A DNA stretch of 64,000 nucleotides, taken from positions 372,001 to 436,000 of the forward strand of contig PSQN01000016.1 of NCBI GenBank assembly GCA_002989075.1, read 5' to 3'. Shown one piece after another: positions 43,001 through 56,983 of the stretch. A model generated the notes under the pieces. It was not told the origin of the DNA and searched no databases. It worked only from the letters and a program-made list of their open reading frames with translations. Numbering within the stretch: the first letter of the stretch is position 1; each line of letters begins with the position of its first letter. Source of the DNA: Arthonia radiata. Taxonomy: Eukaryota > Ascomycota > Arthoniomycetes > Arthoniales > Arthoniaceae. The position numbers and the translations under genes were made by a program.

Positions 43001-46000
43001 CAACAGCACTTTGCTCTAGAGCAGGTAAGACTTTGCAAGACTTACCGCGCTTATATGATGGCGTCGAAGGGTCTAAGCTTTCTGCTTCCTATCGATTGCT
43101 CTTGCCTTAGGAAGTTGGTCAGTCGTGCTGCCATAGCACATGCCAATCACCTACTTCGGTTCTTGCTTGTCCGGACACTGAGATGGCGGACAGCTTGCTT
43201 CGTAATGGCCGCGACGTCCCAACCTACCTTAGGGGCAACCTGTATGTTCTCTTGTGCCCAAAGCCACGACGGTAGCCATCTTGCGAGGCCAGGTTTGGGG
43301 ACAATGCTGTCAACCAGGCGATGGCGATAGCGATCAGGCTGCGATCAGGTAATCTAGCGTTGCGCGATGCTTCATACCATTGACCAGACCTCCGAACCTT
43401 ACCACAAACGCCGGCTTCTATGCTTATGATGCAACCCCTTGACAGACTGTTCGGTGCTCGTCCTTTAATGAGTCAATTGATACATTAGGTGTCAACACGC
43501 AATATGATGGCTTTGATACGTTCCGCGCAAATAGGCTGTTGGATCCTGGAGACTTTTTCATACTCGGCTAAAGACTTTGCGTAGTTGTTTCGGCAATGTA
43601 GAGTTCGTAGTCATTAGGGAAGGGGCTACCCACGCTGGGCCAAGGCAGAAGCTATCAGGGAGTGACTTCATGGATGCAGGGGCTTTTGTATACTTCTGTA
43701 AAGTGTTATGCGTCGGTGCGAGCAAAGCGCTGGAGGACAGGTGTCAGATGCTGCGGCATCGTTTGCAACGGTGATGAAGACCATTGGCGAGACGTCAGAG
43801 TGAACCACAACGCGAGTGTGCGTGGTGCGCTCACCGAATTGCACAGTCTTAGCATCTTGCAAAGAGCCCCTATGAACGCTTTTGTTCGCGAGACCTTGCG
43901 GAATGATACTCGCATCGACAGCGAGAAGGAAAGGTCCTCAAGCCAGCGTCACGAAAGACGAATCATGGTTCGTTATTTCCAGGAGGAGCGATCTTGGATC
44001 TCGCATCTTGTATGCCGGCAAAAAATTCGCACCACGCTCACTCTGCAAAGGTCGACCAATGACCACATGATGCGTACATGCTGGTAGAGCAAGGGCATTA
44101 ATAAGCCTCGGCAATAGACAGCGAATTACTTCGAGAACACGCAGCCCGTTTGTATTCTTGCACCAAACGTACGGGATCGATCAAGTAAGGGAGTTAATCC
44201 GCGTCGTGGAGAAAAGGCTAATATGCGAGACTGACGAATTTACGTGATGTGACAATAGATAACTGTTGACTGCTACAGAAATACACAGTGCAGGTGTTGA
44301 ATGAAGTTCGGAACCGTGCCGGGTGAGGAAATCTTGGCCTGCATTAATTGCCGTAACACTCACAGACTGATGCCACGATAATTGTACACGACCCAGATCG
44401 CAATTTCTGGTGTCCTTATGCTTTCACAGCACGGTATTCTGCGCTTAACAGATGGGTTCAAATTGCTTCTCCACGACGCTTATCATGAAGCGGGCAGAAG
44501 TGACAAATACGCGGTCTCTAGTAGTGTACGCGCGATGATACGAGCGTAGAGGCATGGGCGTCCTTGGGTTTGGATTATACTGAACAAAGCAGGGCCTATC
44601 GTCCTTGTGCGGCTGTTAACATCCATTACACATTGCCATGGCCTCGGCTGATTTTCGCCGGGGCATTTGATAGTATCCATTGAGAGCACACAGGTAGTCA
44701 TACACCACAAGAAGACCGGGCTTTCTTCTAATTGCCGTCAGCGGCTCAAGTTCGCTTCGCTATACCTCGTCTGATCCGCTCGCCATTCATCAGCTGCAGA
44801 GTATGCGTCAACGCAACGAGGTATGTTGCCCTAGTTTGTACCGCTGAACATATCAGCTCGAAGATGCGCAAGAAAGCAGTAACTTCAACAACGAAATAAA
44901 CTGCTCTATCTGCTTTCCGTTCGCGATCAGGGGATCGTTGACGTGCTTGGCTATGGACCTCATTTCCTAGTACCCAACCTACACGCAGCAAGAAGCTCAT
45001 GGTTGCTGTACGGCGATGATAATGATATTCAATTGCAGCATAGCATGGGACTATCATCGCGCATGGATGTTACTCATTGTTCGTGCGCGCTAAATGTTGA
45101 AGACGACTCTAACTGCCAGACGCAGACTGCGCAGCCATCATTGCAAATCGCCCCTGATGTTAAAATTGTAATTGTTTGTTCCGCCGTTGCCCACGAAGAT
45201 TTATCGTCCACTCACAATTTGCAAGAGGCGTTTATACCTGCACCTACACTATCCCAGCTGGACACCAGTCACGCTATTTAGGTGGTTCCTACTGATTCTC
45301 ATTGAGCTTTGCTGAAGCTCACTGAATGCTTGAAAGGAAGAGGACGTATACTCTCCCTTCCACAAGGCATGACGAGCGTCAGTGATGGCCTTTTTCGCAA
45401 GATTGATACCTGCAACCAAAGGTCCAGAAAGAGGGGAAGAGGCTGACCCGCAACGAGGGGGATACCGCATGCTCCGGCTTAAACGCAGTCGCCATATTAC
45501 CGATCGCCAATAAAGATACTGCAGGCGCCGGCTGCGTGGATGCACTGCATCATCGTGAGGCTTGCGGCTTCGCAAGTCGAGTACGGAGTGGTTGGTTGAG
45601 CATGTTTGCTCACATTCACAAGACGAAGATATCTTGGTCGTGGTCTTAACGCCCCCCTCGCATGTGATGTACGTAAACATCGTTGCCCTACTCAGCTGTC
45701 TCATCTTGGTCCTCAATCGGGAGGTGCTGTCAGCCTTTTAAGTTAGCTAAGCTCATTGTCGCGCAACCATCTCTCCAGCGTAGAGGCTTCGTGAGTCGCT
45801 GGGTTAACATAAATACCAGACGCGCTTTCTTATAGCTCATTATGCAGTATGAGCGTGAGCGCAGACCAACTAAAGAAGAAAGAGGCAGAGAGAAAGGGGA
45901 CAGTGTCCGCTCTGATCCATGCCAATTTCATCTTGCCTCACATCAAGGCGGTGCTTCATGACGAAAGGAGGGACAGACCGCAGAACGGCAATGATGACCA

Positions 46001-46724
46001 TCGCTGGACGTGGCTTTTCAACCGATGTTGTGTTTCTACTAGCAAGGCAGTCGCGCCTACTGGTCGCTGACCTTCAGTTCAGCCCCTGTGTACAGTCGAC
46101 ATGATTGTCTTGTGTGAGTGGAATGATTGCCGGCATAGCTCAGACGACAACCGAATGGCGGAACACTGGTATACGCTTGTCCGGCCACTACCGGACCTGA
46201 GAGGCGCACGGAGCAGCTACTGAAAGGTTAAAAGCGGTTTCTGGAGAGCAATTGATAGACGTATGTGCAAGCAGTACCACGTTCGCTGGCCGAGAGTGTC
46301 ATCGAGTGTCAGGGGAAACATTCGCGACGAATCCAGGGGTGCACAATGCAGAGGCAACCCCATTTTATTCATGGCTGGTGAACGTGTTCTGGGATAGGGA
46401 CCCGCGATGATGGGGATCATATTCGTCGAGTGTCAAGTCCGGGAGCGCGAATGCTGCATCACATAGGGCATGTCTCTGGGCTCACTGAGTAGATCACACT
46501 CCCTCAAAGGACACGCGACCCCTGCAAGAGTTTTTTGATGTTGTCACCTTGAAGCTCCTGCTTGTTCGATTACTGAGCAAACAGCAAGAAGTTATCACAA
46601 TGTATAGTCGCCTCACAAAGCACAAGATTCCGCAAAGATTGCACGCACGCGGCTGTGAAGAAGTATTAGTAGCGTCCAGAGGTTGAATAATGTCTGATGG
46701 ATCCGTATTTACGGCTACTGTGGT

Positions 46725-48285
46725 CTAGCTACCACCATTCGCCGCCAGCCACGCCGCAACGTTCTGTTGCTGCTTCAAGACGATATCCATCGTGTCATCA
46801 GTGTCATACAGATCGTACCAGCCCGGGGCCTCATGAGGTGGGTCACCCGCCCACAGCATCCCGAACTCATTGACGTGCTCCGTCTCGGGCCGGTAGAGAC
46901 CACCGTAAGCCCACGGAGCGGTGCCGAAGTAAGGACCACCTGCCTTGAAGTCCGCAACCACTGCAGGAATGATCGTCTATAGCACGTCAGCCACCGCAAC
47001 GGAAGCGCTCACAGGATCGCAAGTAAGAGGATCAAGGGGAACCTACCGAGAAATAATCATCCTTATTGTCAATGCTCGTATCGCTCAAATAGAGATACTC
47101 GCGATCCACGTTCTTCCAGTTATCCCTCGCCATGCCGAACTCTTCCAACAGGATCGGCTTGCCAAGGTCAGTGGACCATTGACTCGTGTTCGCGACAAAC
47201 TGTCTTGCGAACTCCTTCGCCTGTTCAAGGTTGGCGGCGCTGGAGTTCAGCATGTCGTACACGCCCCAGTTCTGCACCCAGCAGTGGGAGGTGGTGTAGT
47301 CGACGTTGGTGAAATTGTGCACGGCCTTGAAGTACCACTCGCCTTGCTTGGCTTCGAGGCCGACGGTGACGAGTTGATTGGGGGCGAGCGATTTGATGTA
47401 CGTGGATGTGCGGTCGACCCAAGGGAGGAGCGGGTCATCGGGGTTTGGAGGGTACTCGAGGCTGTAGGGGCCGAGATATTCGTTGGCTGCCTGTGGCTGA
47501 GGCTCGTTCGCTAGCTCCCATGTTATGACCGTGGCGTCGTCTTTGTAGACGCGGCCGTTGACGGTGTTGACGCGGTTGATGACGGTGCTGATGTGGTTGT
47601 GGTACCATTCCTCAGCTTGTGCGTTGGTGTAGATCTGGTTGCCGTAGGCGATGAATTTGTCGTATGTTGTGAAGAGATAGTCGCCTTCCTCGGTCCAGTT
47701 GCCCCAGCCTGTGCCTGGCTCCTCACGCTGGGGCGCTTTGCTCAGATTCCAGGATGACGGATACTCGATCACCTCATTGTCATTAGCCCATGAGATGTAT
47801 TGGGTGAAGCCGCCGCTCCATTGCCACTGGTTGGCCAATGTCATCGTGGCACGCATGCCGCGCTTTTGCATCTCATCAAGGCAGCGGTCAAGGCCGACGA
47901 AGATGTCTTCGTTGTATTGACCTGGAGCCTCCTGCAGTGCTGGGTACATCCTGAAGGGCTGCGTGGTTGGAGCTCCTTCGGACGATGCCATCAGACGCAG
48001 ATGATTCACACCCTTGGCGGCCATCTGGTCGAGCTCGGTGATGAACCGTGTCTGGTTGCCACCAGCGGCATCATCTGCAGCGAGATTTAAGCAGGACCAG
48101 TAGTTGAGGCCAGTTGAGTAGTAGGTCCCCTCCTTGCTCGTAAGCCGCAGACCGTCAACCTTCACGAAATCATCCGCCGCGATAGCTTCAGGCGCAGCCG
48201 CAGACACGGGTTCTCCAGTTGGTGCAGCAAGTGCCAAAGAGAGCTGGCTTACGGCCAGGGCCGCAAGGTGTTGTCTATAATGCAT
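46725..48285 (-). CDS. Secreted endo-beta-1,4-mannanase, GH5 (probably subfamily 7)
   Basis: Exon 1 47047-48285 and exon 2 46725-46976, with a 70-bp intron (donor GTAGGT, acceptor TATAG). Total 496 aa. Signal peptide at residues 1-21 (MHYRQHLAALAVSQLSLALA), then the TIM barrel. The motif GVNHLRLMASSEG, followed by LANQWQWSGGFTQYISWA, is typical of GH5_7 mannanases. Acid/base Glu261 lies in WELANEPQ and nucleophile Glu382 in LLEEFGM. The second exon completes the barrel with APWAYGG. The start is the ATG at 48285; the in-frame ATG further upstream (MLILLLLL, 48324) would lengthen the leader. It hydrolyses plant mannans outside the cell. The upstream sequence shows no element I can name. Confidence 0.92.
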
Positions 48286-51200
48286 GCTTGGTCCCTCGCT
48301 CAGCAGCAGCAACAAGATCAACACTGAGCCTCAAAGAGCGAGCCATCTTCTGTATAGGATTACTGGTATTTAAAGATGCAACCTCGAGAGGCGCACGTCA
48401 TGCCCGGAGAGAGCAAAGCAACAATTGACTTATTTTCTCACCACTACCTGCCATTTGCGGAGGAGAGCCTGTCCTTCCTGAGCGGGGACGGACCAGTCCT
48501 GTGCAGCATTGGGCCGACTGTACCGGGATGCTGTCCGTGAGACCGTAATTCGAGGCTTGGCAATTGTGGGCGCCTCTATTGTTGGTGAAGTTTGTGGTGC
48601 TGACAAGGTGTTGGGATTCTGGGAAACTTCTCCACAACCTTACGTCTGGAGACAGAACTCGGGCGATATCCTCCCGACAGGAAGGACCCTTTGATATAGC
48701 TGGTTTCTAGCATGTTTCTTACTTCTAGCCACCGCCCTTCCGTCAGTTAGGTACGCGTTACCTACTAGCCCCTGAATACAAATCGCTGATCTGGTTTGCA
48801 CTCGCCTCTTTCTTTTCCATCCGTTATGAGCTTTGTTACTGTCGGATCAAAGACACTGGACCATGGATACACTCTTTGATCATAGCGCATATTGGCGGCC
48901 ACACATGCAACAAACGTGACGTGCGGGACTGGACCGCGCCGCTGGCCCCGAGCGTTCATTGAAGGATTATCAAGCCCACAACAAGACATGACGTCAACCT
49001 TTTGGGGCCTCGAAGACTAGGCAGCTATTTCACAGCCTCTGTTCTTCGTTGTGCTAGCTGCAGAATAGCATGATCAAAAGCACAGGACGTCCGGAACACG
49101 GCAATAATACATGCGGAGAGAAATTGACCAAGGGGCTGACGTTATTGAGCAGCAATTTGAAAAGTTCCAGCATTACATTGACTGTGCTGATTTTAGGCTC
49201 TTGAGTTTTCGAACATTGATGATGCCGCTTGCCATCCCTAAACACCCAAGTCTTGCAATATAGTGCCTGGATGCCATACACGACAGTGTGGGCCTCCTCA
49301 TTCAGCCCTTTGCGCGCCTGTGTTCCTGTCCAACCCCTCATCCCAAATCGCGTGATTTCAAACGGCTAACTTGATAACTGCGATCATTGATGGCAAGCGC
49401 TCGCCTCTAACATTTTGCCACTTCTTGATCTCCCCATCTGTATCAGAAGACGTATACGATGTCTAGGAGCAGTGAGGGCGAAGACATACTCGATAAAGGT
49501 GCGCTCGTACCAATATTCGCCATTTTGGCGACATTCGATATGATCCGAGGACCAGGGGCGCGGTGCCATGCTCTTTGGCTCTCTTGGAGCCGCGACACGC
49601 TTTCTACTGCACTTGACGGACGTCCGGTCGCCAGGCTTTAGGTAGAACCGGATGACAATCTTCACTATTATATCACAACATTACGGTATAGCAAATGTCA
49701 GCGTCTACAACACTGTTCAGACTGCGGGGTTGCACAGCGTGCGTACCCCCTCTCGAAGCACGTCGTGTACACGCCTCACTACCTCCGCTGGTCTGGAGGT
49801 ACCTACACTAGATCTCAGCCACTCTTCGATATCCAATCGCATTATAAATGCTGGTTCAGTTCACCTTTGTTGTCTGACCCACAACCAATTTGCAACGCGA
49901 TTTCGCACTGACGATAAGATCAGGGGGCAGTGTTCAGGAGTCTTGCTGAAATGGTTGCTTGGGTATGTGAGAGGCTTGTTGTTTGATATTACGTACGCTG
50001 ATGATTCGCATCTCCAATGTGGAGCTCCTTGGCGGCGAATCAGGCGCCTGCGCTTTGAATGCGACATCTCTGGACCCTCCTCGTCAAGAGCTTCAACTAT
50101 CTGGCTGTTGTCTGCCTGCGGCCAACAGGATGCTTTGCATTCTAAGGTAGAACAATTCACTAGCAGCCCCTAATATTGTCGTGAATCGTTAGCCCAAAGA
50201 CGCCTGTGCTTTACGCGCTTGTATGCATGCTAGTACAGTTACTTCATTGTGTAGCCTAGGCGGGACCGCACCTAGTTGTTCACGACTTCCCTACTCAACG
50301 GTAGGAGTGTTACGCGCATGGTTCAAGTTTCCCCTGAGGGGTTTAATTGGCCAAAAGCGGCCAAAGAAACGGCCGCAACGCGAGACTTCCAAAACACGCA
50401 GGGAGTATCTCAAGCACCGTTGACGTCGCTTGCGTAATGTATCGCTGACCAGCAGCAGTACTATTCACTTGTTTGCGCCCTGAGAATACACAGAGTCAAA
50501 GAAACCCAAGACTTCGCAAGAGCAGAACCATTCTCACCATTGCCGCCAATAATAGTTCCCTCCACTCGCGTCAGCACGCACCCTAAACGCCGAAATATGC
50601 TTAGTAACTTGACTTCAACCGGTATATTCACGATATGCTACGAGGCATGACTCTCCAATTCCAAGTACCAAGGCACAGGAAGTCGTACCTGTACAGTCTC
50701 ATCATGTAAGAGTATACTAAACACTACTACAAGAGCTATCGAAAATTTTGAGGGGGGCGGTCGCTTCTCGCTCGGTAAGCTTCTTGCAGATGGTAGCACA
50801 GTCTCCTTTGAAGACGATACGCTAATCTCACTCCGCGCGGCTGACAATGCGCAGCAGCGCAGCTCTCAATGATCAATATGCAAGAGGGTGCTCTGATACG
50901 TGCTCCTGTTTCTTAACCTGCCAGGCTTTCTCGGGACACCATGCTTTGAGCTTGCCAGCCACCCCTTCTTCTTCGACATGATTACTGGTAATAGCTTGTC
51001 ACATGGTCTCCATTGTATAGCATTGTTTTGCGGCCGCGAGCCGTTCATATGCCACATGTTCTGCTAGAAGAGTCCATCGAGGTGAGTGCGCAGCAGTTCA
51101 AGAGCTGCAAAGCTTGGAAACAGGACCTAAGGGGTCTCGCTTGCACCGACATTCGACTGACACTGGTAAACCCTATGATGCGGGAGAGATCGATATCGAT

Positions 51201-53734
51201 AGTTCGTTGCCTATGAATCCGGCTCTGCTGGGTACCCACCGGTGCTCTTCATCTCTGGATGCTCTAATCGAAGCTGCTTGGTTCATACTTTGACGGAAAG
51301 AGTGCGCATCTGATGTGCCGCTCGAGCAGTATCCGCAGAGCCCCTGGCCATTTGTCAAGTAAGCTGTAAATCTCCGCAGCAGCGGAGACCTCAACTTCAA
51401 TCAAGCAGGAAAAGCCGGCTGATATATACAATTTACAATACAGTCTTCGCCTCTGCTCTTAGCTTTATATATATTAGGAACAGGCGGACTTCACTTAGGT
51501 CACTTCGGTCAAGCTATCACAGACGATACAAGCGCAAGATCTGGTCATCATCAATCTCAGGGGTCTAATTGTGTCAGCACACTTACAAGTTACCGGCGCC
51601 AAAAATAGCCAACGTCCGGTATATAATACATCCCAGAACGACGTGCGCCGAAGCTTGTGCAACTGCTGGTCAGCAGTACTCAAGGCTGCCTAGCGACTCG
51701 ATAACTGTTCAACGGTACGGTATCGCTTCAAGGCTCAAGCCGGACATAAAAGTCTACCTAAACCAATGAGTTCGTACGATGTCGAAACCCCTAATGAAAA
51801 CGAGACGGTATTGCAACGCTCTGAATGGCTTTTGAGAAATAAGTCATTGCGTTGACTTCCGTAATGTCGCGTATACTTCATTCCTTCCACGACAAATGAA
51901 ACTGGCAGAAGTAGCTGTTTTTGCAGTGTAATTAGTCACAAGTCAGGTTTTAGGGGAATCCAATATTACGCATCGCCGAGCAGCGGGTCTGACTATCCGA
52001 GTAGCGTTGGATCTTTTCCGAAGGGTTAGTGAGTCTCTGCGTACAACGCAATGACGCTGATCATCTACAGACGTGTCTGAGTCGTCGAGCGCTGTTCATT
52101 TCACAGTGTTGAGAGATCTCTGAAGTCCGCCCAGTATGATTAGATGGCTAGCCCCTAAGATGATGGGGGTACCATTGCAGCTCTGCGCATATCCTGGCTA
52201 TTGATCAAACGCCAAAGCGTAGCGTCTAAACATATAGTCATGGCATATGCAAGGTGAGGCAGACCCCACCGCAGCTTGAGGTTTAGAGAGACACCAACAG
52301 GTTCAGATGTAATCTCAATGTTTACCGAATACCGCTCGAAACACTATCGCAAAAATTGCTGAAAAGCTGAAAAGGTGGAAGACCACGATGTCGCGCCTTC
52401 CCTAGGGGCTCGCTGATCACATTTGCGAGCTACAGCCAAGGTGACTGTTGTCATGGAGTAGCTGAGAGAGCGACAAAGATTGCAAAGCTGATCATCAGCA
52501 GTCTGCAGGACCATCGGCTGCTAGGCGATATTGGCTGGACGCACGATTTGTGAAACTTATTCACAATCGTAATCGATGTAGCATACGTCGTATTTCAAAC
52601 TTGTTGACTCCTAGGTTCCGAGGATACTCATCAAGTCGTCTTTGCCAACGCGACATGCACAGTGCGCATCACGCAGGAAGCTGTGTCGCACCTTGTACAG
52701 CAGCTCGAGAAGGTGATTGGTCTTGAGTGTGAGTCAGCCTTGGAGTACAGCTTGTGAGCTAGCGGATTGGTTTCCGCTGAAGAGGCTGTGCTTTATGGCT
52801 GATTAGTGGCATTCTTTGCTGACGCATTGCCGAGCGCAAAGATGGCGCCGTAGAAAGAAACGAGGCCTTACCCAGGAGAAACTTCAGGTATGGCGATTGA
52901 AGCGTTCGTAAAACGCTATTGCGAACAGCGACCTCACCACTTACATCCTAGACGATGATGATCCTCATAGAGATGGTTCATATCTGCCGAACACAAACAC
53001 AGAGGTAGACAGCGCGACCTACAGCGATCATCTATCTCTCGACTCTTGACCGTGTGACAACCCCCTGACAAAGGCGCTGGCGAGTGCCAGCTGGCCTCGG
53101 ATCTTTCGAGCTCTTCCGAGCTTTTCCCGGAGTCAAACTAAGGTCTAGAATTCACTCGCAGGAACTCATGAGCCACAAGACCTTGCCGTTTTTTCACAAC
53201 TATACGAAGAACACAAGTTCACTGTTAACATTGTTCCTCCTCATATTAGGGCAAGAAAGTTCTGGGAACGGGACAAGCAGTCAAGCTCAGGGGCGTCTGA
53301 CTGCTCGGAAGCTTTATGAGCCGAACAGCGCGCAATGTGCTTGAGAGTAGTATCAAGGGAGCGTATTATCAAGGGAGCGTAGTATCAAGGGAGCGTAGTA
53401 TCAAGGGAGCGTAGTGCGTAGTGCTGATAGTCGCTAGCATCACCTTTAATCGCCCAGTCCGAAACGTCGACTTGTTGACGGGCATTATGTGTTTGCTGTT
53501 GTTTGAAGCAAGACGCAAGCAACGGTGATGACCGTTTTGCAAGCCCCCTTAGTGCAGTTTGATGGCGTATTCCCTTAGCAGAGGGCGAAGTGGCATAGCA
53601 GCCCCGTCCGCAGTTTGGCCTGCTGTTTACATGTCGCAGATTTTCCTTATCACAGGCTGAGCCAGATTGTTGCGCTGCTGGCTTTAGACACAGCCTTTGT
53701 TAAAGTTGGCGATGAGTCAGGCGGATCAGTTTTT
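48286..53734. other. 5.4-kb gene-free stretch
   Basis: The first part is the mannanase promoter. Beyond it I find no domain-bearing frame; the largest is 174 codons with no recognisable sequence. A 16-bp tandem repeat lies near its end. Composition turns AT-rich just after it. Confidence 0.5.
53349..53412. repeat. Tandem repeat, 16-bp unit, four copies
   Basis: Unit AGTATCAAGGGAGCGT. Copies 1, 3 and 4 are identical and copy 2 has one difference. The array lies about 500 bp before the first retroelement LTR. Confidence 0.95.
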
Positions 53735-53913
53735 AGCCTTTACCTAATCAATCTAGATAAGATATATTGGCCGTCTAATCTATCTAGCTAATATCTAAGC
53801 CTAACCTAGATTATCTACTAGTCTGTACGTTAAATATTACCTAGATATTATACCTATATTAGATAAATATTAGTATACTAAGACTACTTTAAGGTAATAA
53901 GGACGTTACTAGT
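53735..53913. other. AT-rich boundary segment before the copia fossil
   Basis: Composition drops abruptly to AT-rich here, before the LTR begins. It may be RIP spread into flanking DNA or a remnant of another element. No part is identifiable. Confidence 0.4.
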
Positions 53914-54420
53914 TGTTGGAAATTAACCAACTAGCTGGTTAGCCGGAATCCCCAGGGGCCCGGAGTATTGGACAGGTCCTACTAGCTGTCTCGGCCTAGA
54001 ATAGAACAAGCCTTTTACCTAAAGGGTCGGGCCTAGTGGCCCGGGCCTAAGACAAAAAGGAGCATTGTACGACCCGTTCTAAACAGCTGGCCTATAGTCT
54101 AAAACAACATAGAATAGACTTAGAGACTAACAGTTTTAGATAGACAGAATTACCGTCTTATGCGGTAAGTTACAGGTTATCTGGCCCCTATCAAAAGAAC
54201 AGATATCTAGTAAGTTTTATACAAGCCGCTAAACTTAGATATATAAGCTAAGATCTCTCTAGAGAATTTTAGCTAACAAGACAGACAACATAACAATAGC
54301 TTCTCCTTGCTACTAAGTATTATACCTATATTAAGCTTAAGTATTGTACCAGTCTTAAGCTAATCTCGTCTTTCTACTCTTTGTAGTAGTATTCTTCTTC
54401 TTCTCTGTACCTCTTTAACA
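53914..54420 (+). repeat. Copia 5' LTR with adjacent primer-binding site
   Basis: 507 bp, starting TGTTGGAA and ending TTTAACA, so it has TG..CA ends. Immediately inside is GGTTATAAGCCCGGGTT. This resembles the complement of the anticodon stem-loop of initiator tRNA-Met, the half-tRNA priming site known from copia-group elements. Assignment of the primer is inference. Confidence 0.75.
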
Positions 54421-56983
54421 GGTTATAAGCCCGGGTTAGTACCAATTCCTTTTAAATTTCCTTTTTAGAAAATATTTTTTCTACAACACCTATCGGTACC
54501 TTTAAACGATTCTATTACCAATCGACTCTAAATTTTTAGCCTAATTTAACTATTAGAACAGAATTTCCTTTTTTTTTTGGAAATCTCTGACTATATATTC
54601 GGCTATAAACTCCTCTTATAAGATTTCTAAACTTAGAGGCTCGACTAATTGAGACATTTAGTCGATTCGAATGGAGGCCCTTTTAACTAAAAAGGGCTAC
54701 AGTAATGTTATAATTCCCTTTTCTGACTGTTTAGCTAGAGATATTACCGAAGCTAGCCGCCAGAAACAGTCAACAAGGGCAGCAGCCCTTATTCAACTAA
54801 CTCTAGAGGACGGTCCTTTTATTTAAATAAAGGGGATTTATAACTCTCTAGAGCTTTAAAATAGCCTAAAAAGGTTATACGAATCGAAAGGTTTTAGTTT
54901 CGAGTTTCTAATTTGCAAGGAGCTCTTTAGCACTATACTTAATAAGATAAAAAACCTTAAGCTTTACCTTGCTAAAATTAGACAATTAACGGACGATTTG
55001 GCAACCCGAGGACTAGTACTACCCAACAAGGTAGTAGCTGCCTACGTTCTCTACAATCTAACTCCTAAATATAAGTACATAGTAACTATTATTAGTCAAA
55101 GCTACCGGCAAACAACTAGCGATATAAGTCTACAGAACTTATTTAGTCAACTTATAGACGAGTCTCGCCGAATTTGCGGTAGTACCCCAGCAGAAAAGGT
55201 TTTTACTGCAATAGACAAAAAATCGACGCAAAGGACCGGAGAAAAATTAAAACCTCTAAGTAAAAACCAAGAAAAATGCCCCTTTTACAACAAAAAGGGG
55301 CATAAACCGGCAACTTGTTGGAAAAAATACTCAAACCTCCGGCCAAATTCCAACAAAAGCTCCAAAAACACCGATTTTTCAATATTTTCTGTATACAGTT
55401 CCAACCTATAAGAAGAACAATACTTTACAGCATTACTAGATAGAGTTAATTACTCTACTAATTCTTAGATCCTCGATACAGGCTTAATAAGCTATATTTG
55501 CTCGAATATTAACCTTCTAACGGATATCCGGCCAACTAACCGGATTATTCGTTGGGGAGGGAGAAAGTTAATCCGAGCCTTATAGACAGGCAAAGCAAAA
55601 CTGTTCTTTAAGAACAAAACAATTGTCCTAGACGAAGTTTTATTTGTTAAGAAATTTAGAATTAACCTTCTAAGCTTTAATAAGCTTAGAAAGAGGGAAG
55701 ATAAGGTAACTCTTAACTAAAACAAGCTAAAAGTTAATTGAGCCGGACAACTAACCACCGAGAGGCGGTATATTGACGGTCTAATAGTAATAGAAGCTTA
55801 GACTATTAATATAGTCCGATCTCTCTATACTATTTCTTCGAAAACTGACCTTTAGTATCAATAAATAGGATATATAGGCAAAAACGCCTTAAAACAGCTT
55901 AAAAAGGTTGCCCTAGGAATAGATTATTCGGACAAATTGGGAGATAATTGCTAAATTTACTTTAAAGCAAAGGCAACGGCTAAAGTTAGCTAAAAAACTC
56001 CGAACAAATTGGCTAATTATTTAAAAAAAAGTCTACTTAAATATTTGCGGACTAATTGTATCGCAAACCCCTTCTAAAGGTCGATTATTTACTAGCTTTA
56101 TAGACAATAAAACTCGGTATACGACTACCGAGGTACTATAGTCTAAAGATTAGGTTTTTAATACACTATCTATCTATATTACTTAGAAAGAAACGCAGTC
56201 CGAGCATTCTTTTAAAAGACTATACTTAGACAACGTAAAAGAATACCGGGAAGGCCAGGTAAAACAGCTTCTAGAACAAAAAGAAGCTATTCTAACGACA
56301 TCCGTACCGTATACCTCCCAGTAAAACGAACGAGCCGAACGCTTTAACCGAACAATTGTTAGTAAAGTTTGAGCAATACTTTATACTACCGGGCTACCTC
56401 AGATATATTAGAGTAAAGCGCTAAAAGCAGCTACCTATATTTACAACAGGACCCCTTATATCGGACTGCCGGGGTTTATTACTCCGTATAAAGCAAAATA
56501 CGGCAAAAAACCGGATGTCAGTACTATTAAAATCTGGAGCTCAGTTACTTATCTTAAAGAACCTAAACTAAAAAAGCTAGACGCCAGAGTAACTGTCTAT
56601 ATCCTAATAGGCTACGGATCGAACCAATATAAGCTCTTAGACCCTAATAACCGGAAGATTTACTGGGGAAGAGACGTCTACGTTCAAAAAGGAAAATTTA
56701 TTCGTAACCTACGGGAATCTATAGTTAATCGATTAACCGAGAGTATTCCTAAAGAGCCTAAAGAACAACTAAAAGTTAAGTTTAAAAATAAGCTAAATTT
56801 AACCGCTGGATTCTAAAATAATAGGAAGGTACCTCCCAATAAAGAAGGGAGTCCTCTATACAAGGAACAATATACCTTCTTTATATCTTAATAACTAGCG
56901 GACGAATCTAGACAAGAACTATACTAAACTAGAGCTCTAAACAAGTCTAACCTTCCTATCGAGTTAGATTACAGAAGTACCGA
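53914..56983 (+). mobile_element. Ty1/copia-type LTR retrotransposon fossil, interrupted by the gypsy insertion
   Basis: A 5' LTR is seen (53914-54420, listed separately). Inside, in order, are gag remains with a CCHC zinc knuckle at about 55.28-55.33 kb, then integrase-core remains at about 56.0-56.4 kb with the family's PYTSQ and NERAERFNRTI block, and the copia-type region that follows integrase. The gypsy element begins at 56984, so the reverse transcriptase and 3' LTR would lie outside the window. It is broken, with many breaks across all parts, and AT-rich in the manner of RIP. It is old and inactive. Confidence 0.85.

Larger units (their letters stand above)
39160..46724. other. 7.5-kb gene-free stretch with a minisatellite
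   Basis: Apart from the promoter tract and the ~66-bp repeat array at 39.6-40.1 kb, I see no gene. ORFs reach at most ~155 codons (45249-45716, minus) and lack motifs, splice partners or coding-like composition. Base composition is moderate, unlike the AT-rich retroelement block. Confidence 0.5.

Noticed and set aside
45249-45716. 155-codon minus ORF in the gene-free zone
   Set aside because: No domain or signal peptide, and no continuation by splicing.
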